Of a DNA stretch of 64,000 nucleotides, positions 47,688 through 55,292 are shown in pieces. Position 1 is the first letter of the stretch. Every line of letters begins with the position of its first letter. The translations under genes were made by a program, and so were the position numbers. The DNA is from Candidatus Mycobacterium wuenschmannii (GTDB lineage Bacteria; Actinomycetota; Actinomycetes; Mycobacteriales; Mycobacteriaceae), in NCBI RefSeq assembly GCF_030252325.1, contig NZ_CP126981.1, positions 1,736,001 to 1,800,000 on the forward strand. Reading direction: 5' to 3'. The notes below the pieces were generated by a model. The model searched no databases. It was not told the DNA's origin and worked only from the letters and a program-made list of their open reading frames with translations.

Positions 47688-48716
47688 CTACCTGAGCGGG
47701 GCGAACGCGAAGTCGCGCAGGCCATCACGAGGATTGATCGCCGCGCGGAAACCCAGGATCGCCGCGGCGCGGGCGGGATCGGCGACGATATGGCGCACGT
47801 CGCCGCTGCGGTACTGACCGGTCACTTCCGGTGTCAGATCCGCGTGGCGGGCGTCGCACAGAGCGGCGGCCACCTCAAGAATCGAAATGGGCTGCCCGGA
47901 GCAGACATTGACCGCGGTGAAGCCCTCCCGCTCGGCCGTGGCAGCCACGTTCGCCGCTGCGACGTCGTCGACGTGGACGAAGTCGCGCATCTGGCCGCCA
48001 TCTTCGAAAACCTCTGGCGTCTCCCCTCTTTCGAGCGACGAACGGAAGATCGCGGCGACCCCGGAATACGGTGTGTCGCGAGGCATTCCCGGCCCGTAGA
48101 CGTTGTGGTAGCGCAGCGCCACCACCGAACCACCCGTCGACTCGGACCAGGCCAGCGCGTAATGCTCCTGCGCGGTCTTGCTGGCTGCGTACAGGCTGCG
48201 TGGACGCAGCGGCGCGTCCTCGTCGACGAGCTGCCAACGCAGCGGCTCGCCGCCGATCGGACAGCGGTGCTCGAACGCGCCCGCATCGAGGTCGGCACGC
48301 GACCGCGGCACGGGCTCGACCGGCCCGTGGTCGGGGCAGGCGTAACCGCCCTGCCCGTAGACCACCATCGATGACGCCAGCACCAGCCGGCGCACGCCCG
48401 CGGCGAACATCTCCGCCAACAGCACCGTGGTCGCCAGGTCGTTGTGCCCGCCGTATGCGGGCGCGTCAGCGGCGTTCACCCCGGCGCCGACCATCGCGGC
48501 CTGGTGGCAGACAAGGTCCACGCCGGCGAGCAGAGGCGCCAGGGCTTCGGCGTCCCGTACATCGACCCGGTGGCAACCGGGCGGCAACTCCGCACCGGGT
48601 CCGTGCGCAGCCGACAGCAGGGTGTCGACGCCGATCACTTCGTGGCCGGCGGTGCGCAGCGCCGCGCCCACCCTCGAGCCGATGAATCCGGCAGCACCGG
48701 TCAGCAGCACTCTCAC
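47688..48716 (-). CDS. NAD-dependent epimerase/dehydratase (extended SDR)
   Basis: A 342-residue extended short-chain dehydrogenase. The NAD-binding motif GAAGFIGSRVG is at residues 7-17, the catalytic YAASK near 184, and the substrate region YHNVYGPGMPRDTPYSG near 213. It resembles UDP-glucose 4-epimerase and dTDP-sugar 4-epimerases/dehydratases acting on nucleotide sugars. An unusual segment near residues 130-165 carries two Cys and a His (ACPDHGPVEP, EHRCPIGGEP) that could bind a metal or form a disulfide. The start is a GTG at 48716. It is followed by GT2 and DUF2064 in one operon, so it likely prepares their sugar donor. Confidence 0.88.
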   Translation of the reverse strand: MRVLLTGAAGFIGSRVGAALRTAGHEVIGVDTLLSAAHGPGAELPPGCHRVDVRDAEALAPLLAGVDLVCHQAAMVGAGVNAADAPAYGGHNDLATTVLLAEMFAAGVRRLVLASSMVVYGQGGYACPDHGPVEPVPRSRADLDAGAFEHRCPIGGEPLRWQLVDEDAPLRPRSLYAASKTAQEHYALAWSESTGGSVVALRYHNVYGPGMPRDTPYSGVAAIFRSSLERGETPEVFEDGGQMRDFVHVDDVAAANVAATAEREGFTAVNVCSGQPISILEVAAALCDARHADLTPEVTGQYRSGDVRHIVADPARAAAILGFRAAINPRDGLRDFAFAPLR

Positions 48717-48733
48717 GCCTGGTTCACGTCCCT

Positions 48734-49777
48734 TCAGCCCCGCGGCAACTCGTCGGGGGTGATGATCTGCAATCCGCTGTCCCCGCCGGGCGCGCTACCG
48801 GTGACCAGTACAGCGCCCGATCGCGGATCGACGGCCACCGAGTTAGGTTGCCGCACGGTCGGCAGATCGCCAAGTATCCGCGGCCGGTTCGTGTCCGAGA
48901 CATCGACGACCCGCATCAGGTTGGTGGCGGTCAGCGTGATGTACATCCGGTTCCGCGCCGCGTCGTACGCGAGACCGTACGGTTTGCCCGGCGCGTCGAC
49001 CCTTGCCACCTCGGTCAGTTGCGGGTCGACACGCTCGATCAGGACGGCGCCGCCGTCGGTGTCCGCGAAGGCTGCCGCGTCGCCGGAAAGCCCGACCGCA
49101 TGGGTCAGTTTCACGCCCACCGGTAAGTGTGCGCGCGGCTGCCGAGACGTTCCGTCGTAGACCCACACCCCGTTGCCCCGCACGTCGGCGACCGCGGCGT
49201 AGTCGCCGACCGCCGCCACGCCGCCGGGCTGAGCAGGGCCGGGCGGCAGTGACCCCACGACCGCGGCGTCCCGCACGAACACCACGCCGCCGCCGAGCTC
49301 GTTCGTCACGACGATCGTGCCCCCGGCCGTCTGCGCAGCATCGTGCGGTTGCCTGCCGACACCCGCGACGGTCGCCGAAGTCTGGCCGTCGAAGTTCAGC
49401 TCACACAACTGGTTTGAGCCCTCCAGCGGAACCAGGACCGGCCCGTTCGGTGCGGCGAGGCCGAGGTGTCGGGCCGCGCCCCTTGTCGGAACGCTCTGCC
49501 GGACGGCGCCGGTCGCCACGTCGACCAGCTGGATCGCGTCGGGCTGCCGCACCGCGACCGCCGCGATCCCCGATGCGCCAACGACGACGCCCTCGGGCGC
49601 ATTGCCGACCGGGACCACCCGCCCTGCCGGTCGCGTGGCCAGCGGGCCGGCAGTTGCGGGCTCGGCGGGCATCGTTGCCGTCCGAGGGACCGGGGCCGGC
49701 GACCGGGTGTCACCACCGCAACCAGACACCAGCAGGCCGGCCGTCAGCGAGAACACCAGCATCCGACGCGAAGCCAC
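48734..49777 (-). CDS. Beta-propeller (YncE/NHL-like) lipoprotein
   Basis: The N-terminus RRMLVFSLTAGLLVSGCGG is a lipoprotein signal ending in the lipobox VSGC (Cys20 from the GTG at 49777; an ATG five codons later is also possible). The mature protein consists of repeated blade-like units with GxxP and V-A-V-D patterns (GNAPEGVVVGA, GRQPHDAAQ, QPGGVAAVGDYAAVAD, GKPYGLAYDAARNRMYIT, QPNSVAVDPRSGAVLVTG), typical of a seven-bladed propeller. It would be anchored outside the membrane. It lies upstream of the epimerase gene by 17 bases and is probably the first gene of that operon. Ligand unknown. Confidence 0.84.
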   Translation of the reverse strand: MASRRMLVFSLTAGLLVSGCGGDTRSPAPVPRTATMPAEPATAGPLATRPAGRVVPVGNAPEGVVVGASGIAAVAVRQPDAIQLVDVATGAVRQSVPTRGAARHLGLAAPNGPVLVPLEGSNQLCELNFDGQTSATVAGVGRQPHDAAQTAGGTIVVTNELGGGVVFVRDAAVVGSLPPGPAQPGGVAAVGDYAAVADVRGNGVWVYDGTSRQPRAHLPVGVKLTHAVGLSGDAAAFADTDGGAVLIERVDPQLTEVARVDAPGKPYGLAYDAARNRMYITLTATNLMRVVDVSDTNRPRILGDLPTVRQPNSVAVDPRSGAVLVTGSAPGGDSGLQIITPDELPRG

Positions 49778-50061
49778 CCCTCCACTGTGCCCGAGCGCGC
49801 AACCGGCGGCGGATCGTACAACTCCTCTGGGCGCCAGGCGAGGAGTCTCACCAGCCTGCGCCGGCCTGACAACCCGCGACGCCGACGCTCGCGCGCGGTC
49901 CCAGTGTCGACCCGCGTTGACCCAGCCTCGGCATTCGCGACGTTTCGAAAGCGGAACTTCGGCAATCCTCACTCGGGTCAGCACCGAACCACAATTAAAG
50001 ACACCGACGATGCAAATGAGCGGATGGGGAATGCTTGCTGTTGAATTCGCCGGACAAAGCG

Positions 50062-50757
50062 ATGACTGCTGACGCCTGCGAGGCGCCGGCGGTGTGGTCG
50101 GCGGACGTGATCTATCAGTCCGCCGCGTCGGGCAATTCATGTTGGTCGCGCAACCACCTCGGGAATCGGCGTGAGTTGCCGATGGGGCGATGGATCGGCG
50201 GCCGGGCCGCCACCCCTCAAGACCGCCTCGCGGATGAGCACATGCTTCGTCAGTGCTCCTCGCGGCCGACCCTCGACCTCGGCTGCGGTCCCGGTCGCTT
50301 CGCCGCGGCGTTGCAGGCGCGCGGGCTGCCCGCGCTCGGCGTGGACAGTTCGACCGCCGCGGTAGAGATGACACGGCAGCGTGGTGGAACCGCGATTCGT
50401 CGCGACCTCTTCGCCCCGCTCCCGGCCGAGGGCAGCTGGGCACAGGTTCTGCTCACCGACGGCAACATCGGGATCGGTGGCGACCCGGTTCAGATGCTGC
50501 GCCGAGCCGCGGCGCTGCTCGCCGAGGATGGTGTCGTTGTGGTCGAAACCGATTCCTCGGCCAGCGACTCCTGTTACGAGTGGCTGCGCTGGGAGACCGA
50601 GAGCTACCTCGGGCACTGGTTCCCATGGTCCCGTGTCGGCGCCGGATCGCTGGTCGACATCGCACGCGCAGCCGGACTGCGGGTCGTAAGTGTCATCGAC
50701 GTTCACGACCGGGTGATCGCCGTGCTCACGGCTTCTCCGCCCGGTACGGACGGGTGA
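50062..50757 (+). CDS. SAM-dependent methyltransferase
   Basis: A 231-residue class I methyltransferase. Motif I is LDLGCGPGRFAAAL (near residues 72-85), the acidic residue of motif II is ALGVDSS, and a motif III-like region DGNIGIGGDPVQMLRRAAALLAEDGVVVVE follows. The N-terminal third has an unusual Trp- and Asn-rich part (SNSCWSRNHLGNRRELP-like) that may form the acceptor pocket. The ATG at 50062 is the likely start. Its stop overlaps the GTG of the molybdenum-enzyme gene (GTGA), so both are coupled. It is divergent from the lipoprotein-epimerase-GT2 operon. Substrate unknown; a sugar or glycolipid acceptor would fit the context. Confidence 0.85.
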   Translation: MTADACEAPAVWSADVIYQSAASGNSCWSRNHLGNRRELPMGRWIGGRAATPQDRLADEHMLRQCSSRPTLDLGCGPGRFAAALQARGLPALGVDSSTAAVEMTRQRGGTAIRRDLFAPLPAEGSWAQVLLTDGNIGIGGDPVQMLRRAAALLAEDGVVVVETDSSASDSCYEWLRWETESYLGHWFPWSRVGAGSLVDIARAAGLRVVSVIDVHDRVIAVLTASPPGTDG

Positions 50758-52097
50758 CCACGAGCTCGGACCACGACGATGATGACTCGGTCGGGCCGAC
50801 TTATGGCTTCCCAGAGCCACTTTGGCGCGCCCTGGAACGGCATCGCCCACCCGGAACCACGCTGCTGCAGAGGTGGCGTAGCCCGCTGCGCGGCCCGTGG
50901 CTGACCTCTGTATTCGGCTCGGTGCTGCTGATCGGCCTGCCCGTCGTGATCCTTACCGGCCTGCTCTCTTACATCGCGTACGGCCCGGAGCTCGGTCAGG
51001 CGATACCGAAAGACGTGGGTTGGCTGAAACTTCCAAGCTTTCACTGGCCGACCCGCCCGCCCTGGCTATATCGCTTGACGCAAGGCGCGCATGTCGGCGT
51101 TGGCCTTGTCCTCATCCCGATCGTGCTGGCCAAACTCTGGTCGGTCATGCCACGGCTGTTCGCGTGGCCGCCGCTGCGGTCTGTTGCCCAGCTCGTCGAG
51201 CGGCTGTCGCTGGCAATGTTGGTGGGCGGCATCATCTTCGAGTTCGCCACCGGCGTGCTGAACATCCAGTACGACTACATTTTCGGCTTCAGCTTCTACA
51301 CCGCGCACTATTTCGGGGCTTGGATTCTCATCGCCGGGTTCACGATTCACGTGCTGATCAAACTGCCGAAGATGGTGCGCGGCCTACGCTCGCAGTCGTT
51401 TCGCGCCGTCTTGCGCACGTCGCGCGCCGACACCCGCCCCGAGCCGCCGGACGAGGACGGGTTGGTCGCCACAGACCCCGCCCCTGCGACGGTCAGTCGT
51501 CGCGGAGCGCTGGCACTGGTCGGTGGCGGCGCGGTATTCGTCGCGGTGCTCACCGCGGGACAAACACTCGGAGGTGTCACCCGTCGTGCCGCGCTGCTGA
51601 TCCCGCGCGGACGCATCCGCGGCGACGGTCCAAACGACTTTCCGGTCAACAGAACCGCGACGGCCGCGGCGATCCGCGGCGGCGATATCGGCGCCAATTG
51701 GCGACTGGCACTGCGCGGACCATCGGGCCAATTGTTGCTGGACCGCGCCACTCTCGAGAACATGCCGCAGCACACCGCCGAACTGCCGATCGCATGCGTC
51801 GAGGGCTGGTCGACGACTCAGACGTGGAGCGGAGTCCGGCTCCGGGATCTCGCCGCGCTGGCGGGACTGCCGCACTCCGCGATCGCCGTCGTGCGCTCAT
51901 TGGAACGAGCAGGCGGGTTCAATCATGCCGCGCTGCAGGACAATCAGGTGGCGAATCCTGACGCGCTGCTCGCCCTGCGGGTGAACGGCGTCGACTTGTC
52001 GCTCGACCACGGCTATCCCGCGCGCATCATCGTGCCCGCGCTGCCGGGCGTGCACAACACCAAGTGGGTGCGCTCGATCGATTTTCGGCGGCCGTGA
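50754..52097 (+). CDS. Membrane molybdopterin oxidoreductase fused to a cytochrome b-like domain
   Basis: This 447-residue protein joins two parts. Residues about 35-205 contain four membrane helices with His residues in AHVGVGLVL, AHYFGAWIL and IHVLIKLP, a pattern of a di-haem cytochrome b561/YedZ-like anchor. After a linker there is another hydrophobic, twin-Arg-like segment (VSRRGALALVGGGAVFVAVLTAG, about 245-267). Then comes a sulfite-oxidase-fold domain with the molybdenum-ligand Cys in PIACVEGWS (near residue 347) and GVHNTKWV at the end. It would pass electrons between a periplasmic substrate and the membrane. The start is the GTG at 50754. Frame extension upstream is an overlap with the methyltransferase gene. 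Confidence 0.85.
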   Translation: MTTSSDHDDDDSVGPTYGFPEPLWRALERHRPPGTTLLQRWRSPLRGPWLTSVFGSVLLIGLPVVILTGLLSYIAYGPELGQAIPKDVGWLKLPSFHWPTRPPWLYRLTQGAHVGVGLVLIPIVLAKLWSVMPRLFAWPPLRSVAQLVERLSLAMLVGGIIFEFATGVLNIQYDYIFGFSFYTAHYFGAWILIAGFTIHVLIKLPKMVRGLRSQSFRAVLRTSRADTRPEPPDEDGLVATDPAPATVSRRGALALVGGGAVFVAVLTAGQTLGGVTRRAALLIPRGRIRGDGPNDFPVNRTATAAAIRGGDIGANWRLALRGPSGQLLLDRATLENMPQHTAELPIACVEGWSTTQTWSGVRLRDLAALAGLPHSAIAVVRSLERAGGFNHAALQDNQVANPDALLALRVNGVDLSLDHGYPARIIVPALPGVHNTKWVRSIDFRRP

Positions 52098-52098
52098 G

Positions 52099-52599
52099 AT
52101 GGTCGGTCCGATCAGGAAATTCACCGCGTTTTACGGGGCTCATCCGCTGCACCTCTTGGGCACCGTCGCGGCCTGGGCGGTGGCGGGATACGCGGTGATC
52201 GAACTCGGCCCGCACGCGTTGTGGAATTCCCGGGTGTGGTGGCAGTCGATCGGCGTCTGGTTTGTCGCCGCTATCGTCTCGCACGACCTGATCCTGTTTC
52301 CGCTCTACTCGCTCGCCGATCGTTCGATAGTCAAAGGCCTTGCCGCCGTGCGCCGACCGCCCACGCTGGCCGTGTCACCGGTGAACTACGTGCGGATCCC
52401 GACCCTGGCGGCCGGACTGTCGCTACTGCTGTTCTTTCCCGGGATCATTCGGCAGGGGCGATCCAGCTACTTCGCTGCGACGGGCCAGACCCAGGAACCG
52501 TTCCTCGCACGCTGGCTGCTGCTCGTAGCGGCCGTGTACGGGGTCAGCGCGTTGGCCTACGCCGTGCGTGTCGCTGTCGCTCGGAAAGCACTGGCTTAG
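52099..52599 (+). CDS. Polytopic membrane protein, 166 aa
   Basis: I do not recognise a named family. The 166-residue product has about four hydrophobic segments (near residues 18-38, 48-72, 100-118, 134-156) and a His-Asp pair at a membrane boundary (VSHDLILFPLY). It starts one base after the stop of the molybdenum-enzyme gene and is surely co-transcribed with it. It may be a membrane partner of that enzyme or of the larger membrane protein that follows, whose possible starts overlap its 3' end. Function not assignable. Confidence 0.75.
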   Translation: MVGPIRKFTAFYGAHPLHLLGTVAAWAVAGYAVIELGPHALWNSRVWWQSIGVWFVAAIVSHDLILFPLYSLADRSIVKGLAAVRRPPTLAVSPVNYVRIPTLAAGLSLLLFFPGIIRQGRSSYFAATGQTQEPFLARWLLLVAAVYGVSALAYAVRVAVARKALA

Positions 52600-52600
52600 T

Positions 52601-53983
52601 GTGGTGCCTGACCATGGCCGGATTGTCGTGAAAATCGCACGCCGCGACGCTATCGCGGTTTCGCTGGGAATCGCGCTGGTGACAGCGGCTTTTGTGGTCC
52701 CGCACCTGCATCTTGGCATCGTCACCCCGTTGATCCACAGCTCGCCGAAAACTATTCACGACCTGGCCGACACCGCCCCGATTTTCGGCTGGTGGCACGC
52801 CCACGTCGGCTGGGGCACCATCCCCGCCGTCGCGATCGGCATTATGGCGATCCGGTGGGGACCGGAACTGGCGCACCGATTGCCATGGCGCACACTGACG
52901 TTCGTCACCTGGGCGACAGCATGCGGGTGGGCGTTCGCGTTGGCGATGATCGACGGCTGGGAATTCGGATTCGCGGGCAGACTGGTTGCGCGTCACGAAT
53001 ACCTGCGTCAAGTGCCGACCGTCAACGACATCCCGTCGATGCTCCGCACCTTCTCCAGCCGCATCCTCGATTATCAGCCGCACTCCTGGATCACCCACGT
53101 CTCCGGGCATCCGCCCGGCGCACTGCTGACGTTCGTGTGGCTCGACCGAATCGGTCTGGCCGGCGGCGCTTGGGCGGGCACGTTCTGCCTGCTTGTCGGT
53201 TCCAGCGCGGCCGCGGCCGTGATTGTCACGCTGCGTGCCGTTTCCGACGAGGCGACCGCCCGTGCCGCTGCGCCGTTCGTCGCCGTCGCGCCGACGGCGA
53301 TCTGGATTGCCGTGTCCGCAGACGCATACTTCGCCGGTGTCGCCGCCTGGGGCGTCGCGCTGCTGGCGCTCGCGGCGAGTCGCACTGCGCGCCGGCCGAT
53401 GATCGTCGCGGCAGGCGCCGGGCTACTGCTCGGCTGGGCGATTTTTCTCAACTATGGGCTGGTGCTGATGGGGCTGCTCGCTCTCGCTGTGCTGATGTCC
53501 GCGGGAGACCGGAAGTCCGCGTCCACGGTGCTCGCGGCCGCGGTTCCCGTCTCCCTCGCTGTCGTGGCAGCTTTCGCCGCGACCGGATTCTGGTGGTTCG
53601 ACGGCTATACCCTTGTCCAGCAACGCTATTGGCAAGGAATTGCGATGAACCGGCCATTTCAGTATTGGGGCTGGGCGAACTTGGCATCTGTGGCCTGTGC
53701 CATCGGATTGGGCAGCGTGGCCGCGCTGGGGCGGGTCGTCGATGTCGCGGCGATCCGACGCCGTTCGGGAGTGCATCTGCTGGTGCTTGCCGCCGTCGCC
53801 GCGATGCTGTGCGCCGACCTGAGCATGCTCAGCAAGGCCGAGACGGAACGCATCTGGCTGCCGTTCATGGTCTGGTTGACCGCGGCCCCCGCCTTACTGC
53901 CCGCCCGATCTCACCGGTGGTGGCTGGCCGCCAATGTGGTCGGTGCCTTGGCAATCAACCACTTCATGCTGACGAACTGGTAG
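52601..53983 (+). CDS. Large polytopic membrane protein, possible GT-C glycosyltransferase
   Basis: The protein (460 aa from the GTG at 52601) has 10 or more hydrophobic helices. The first loop contains polar and Trp/His-rich motifs (SSPKTIHDLADTAPIFGWWHAH), and the second has PTVNDIPSM, QPHSWITHVSGHPPG. Large first loops with acidic residues between many helices are the general layout of GT-C glycosyltransferases that use lipid-linked sugars. A definite catalytic DxD/E is not obvious, so this is a suggestion. In-frame GTG codons at 52568, 52604 and 52628 are alternative starts. It is the last gene of the rightward arm of the sugar cluster. Confidence 0.72.
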   Translation: MVPDHGRIVVKIARRDAIAVSLGIALVTAAFVVPHLHLGIVTPLIHSSPKTIHDLADTAPIFGWWHAHVGWGTIPAVAIGIMAIRWGPELAHRLPWRTLTFVTWATACGWAFALAMIDGWEFGFAGRLVARHEYLRQVPTVNDIPSMLRTFSSRILDYQPHSWITHVSGHPPGALLTFVWLDRIGLAGGAWAGTFCLLVGSSAAAAVIVTLRAVSDEATARAAAPFVAVAPTAIWIAVSADAYFAGVAAWGVALLALAASRTARRPMIVAAGAGLLLGWAIFLNYGLVLMGLLALAVLMSAGDRKSASTVLAAAVPVSLAVVAAFAATGFWWFDGYTLVQQRYWQGIAMNRPFQYWGWANLASVACAIGLGSVAALGRVVDVAAIRRRSGVHLLVLAAVAAMLCADLSMLSKAETERIWLPFMVWLTAAPALLPARSHRWWLAANVVGALAINHFMLTNW

Positions 53984-54028
53984 CCGCGGGGGCGGAAAGT
54001 TGTCGGACCCCGTTGCCATGATGGGGTC

Positions 54029-55267
54029 ATGTCGTTGACCGCGTCGCTGCCGGAGTTGGTGAATGAGCCGGGGCGTCTGGAGGTGTTGTTCGACGAGATG
54101 GCGGAGTTGGCCGGTCAGCGTAACGCCATCGATGGGCGGCTGGTGGAGATCGCCGCCGAGATCGACCGCGACCAGTTGTGGGGGGCGACCGGGGCACGCT
54201 CGGTCGCGGCGCTGATGGCCTGGAAGATGGGCTGCTCTACGGGCACCGCCCACACGATCACCACGGTGGCGTCTCGGCTGCCGGAGTTCCCCCGCTGTGT
54301 GGGCGCGCTGCGGGCGGGCCGGCTGTCGCTGGATCAGGTCGGGGTCATCGCCGCCCGCGCCGGCGACGGCTCCGATGCCCACTACGCCCAACTGGCCGCG
54401 GTCGCCACCGTCGCCCAGCTGCGCACCGCGGTCAGCCTGGAACCCCGCCCCGACCCCGACCCGCGCCCGCAACCGCCACGCGCGATCCACAAAACCACCA
54501 GCGAGCAGTCCACCAGCTGGCGCATCACCCTGCCCCACGATGACGCCGCCATCTTCGATGCCGCCCTGGCCTCGCACCGGGAAGCGCTGTACGCCGAATG
54601 GAAACAGGACCACGACCAGGGTGGGCCCCCCGCGGCGCCGATGCCGGGCACCATCGAGGCGTTCCTGCGCCTGGTCGAAACCGGCTGGGACACCGAAGCC
54701 ACCCGCCGCCCCCACAGCGCGCACACCACCGTCATCGTCCACGTCGACGTCGAAGCCCGCGCCGCCGCACTACACCTGGGCCCACTGCTCACCGACGCCG
54801 AACGCACCTACCTGACCTGCGACGCCACCTACGAAGTCTGGTTCCACCGCGACGGCCACCCCATCGGCGCCGGACGCACCACCCGCACCATCAACCGACG
54901 GCTACGCCGCGCCCTGGAACACCGCCACCCCAGCTGCGCAGTCCCCGGCTGCGGCGCCACCCGCGGCCTACACGCCCACCACCTCACCCACTGGGAAAAC
55001 GGCGGCCCCACCGACCTGACCAACCTGATCCTGGTCTGCCCCTATCACCACCGCCAACACCACCACGGCGACATCACCATCACCGGCCCCGCCAACCAGC
55101 TCACCATCACCGACAACGACGACCACCCACTGACCAACGCCTCCCTCGCACGACCACCCACCAACGCCCCACCCAACGTCCCCCCATACCCCGGACCACT
55201 CGGCGAACGCGCCCAATGGTGGTGGTATGACCCCTACCAACCCCAACCACCACCCAGCAACAACTAG
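54029..55267 (+). CDS. DUF222 / HNH endonuclease-domain protein (13E12 type)
   Basis: A 412-residue protein. The N-terminal DUF222 domain spans about residues 15-290. The C-terminal HNH nuclease motif has the zinc-type Cys pairs CAVPGCG and CPYHH around HAHHLTHWENGGPTDLTNLILVC (near 312-345). This is the 13E12-repeat family, multicopy in mycobacteria and often inserted between core genes. Its tail is unusually rich in Pro, Asn, Gln and Trp. The coding strand has extremely high C at third positions and long C-rich runs, unlike its neighbours, so transfer or mobility is likely. It sits between the sugar cluster and nadE. Confidence 0.9.
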   Translation: MSLTASLPELVNEPGRLEVLFDEMAELAGQRNAIDGRLVEIAAEIDRDQLWGATGARSVAALMAWKMGCSTGTAHTITTVASRLPEFPRCVGALRAGRLSLDQVGVIAARAGDGSDAHYAQLAAVATVAQLRTAVSLEPRPDPDPRPQPPRAIHKTTSEQSTSWRITLPHDDAAIFDAALASHREALYAEWKQDHDQGGPPAAPMPGTIEAFLRLVETGWDTEATRRPHSAHTTVIVHVDVEARAAALHLGPLLTDAERTYLTCDATYEVWFHRDGHPIGAGRTTRTINRRLRRALEHRHPSCAVPGCGATRGLHAHHLTHWENGGPTDLTNLILVCPYHHRQHHHGDITITGPANQLTITDNDDHPLTNASLARPPTNAPPNVPPYPGPLGERAQWWWYDPYQPQPPPSNN

Positions 55268-55292
55268 CTCGGTCAGCGGAAAGCCGTGAGCC

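Noticed and set aside
47027..47728. N-terminal extension of the DUF2064 gene over the GT2 gene
   Set aside because: The peptide is an Arg/Gly-rich shadow; the conserved DUF2064 N-terminus begins right at the GTG at 47026.
49778..50443. Upstream extension of the propeller lipoprotein
   Set aside because: A clean lipoprotein signal starts at 49777; the extension overlaps the divergent methyltransferase gene and has no coding character.
50253..50753. N-terminal extension of the molybdenum enzyme through the methyltransferase gene
   Set aside because: The extension is Arg-rich with no domain, and the methyltransferase motifs are in the other frame; the GTGA overlap at 50754 is a normal coupled start.
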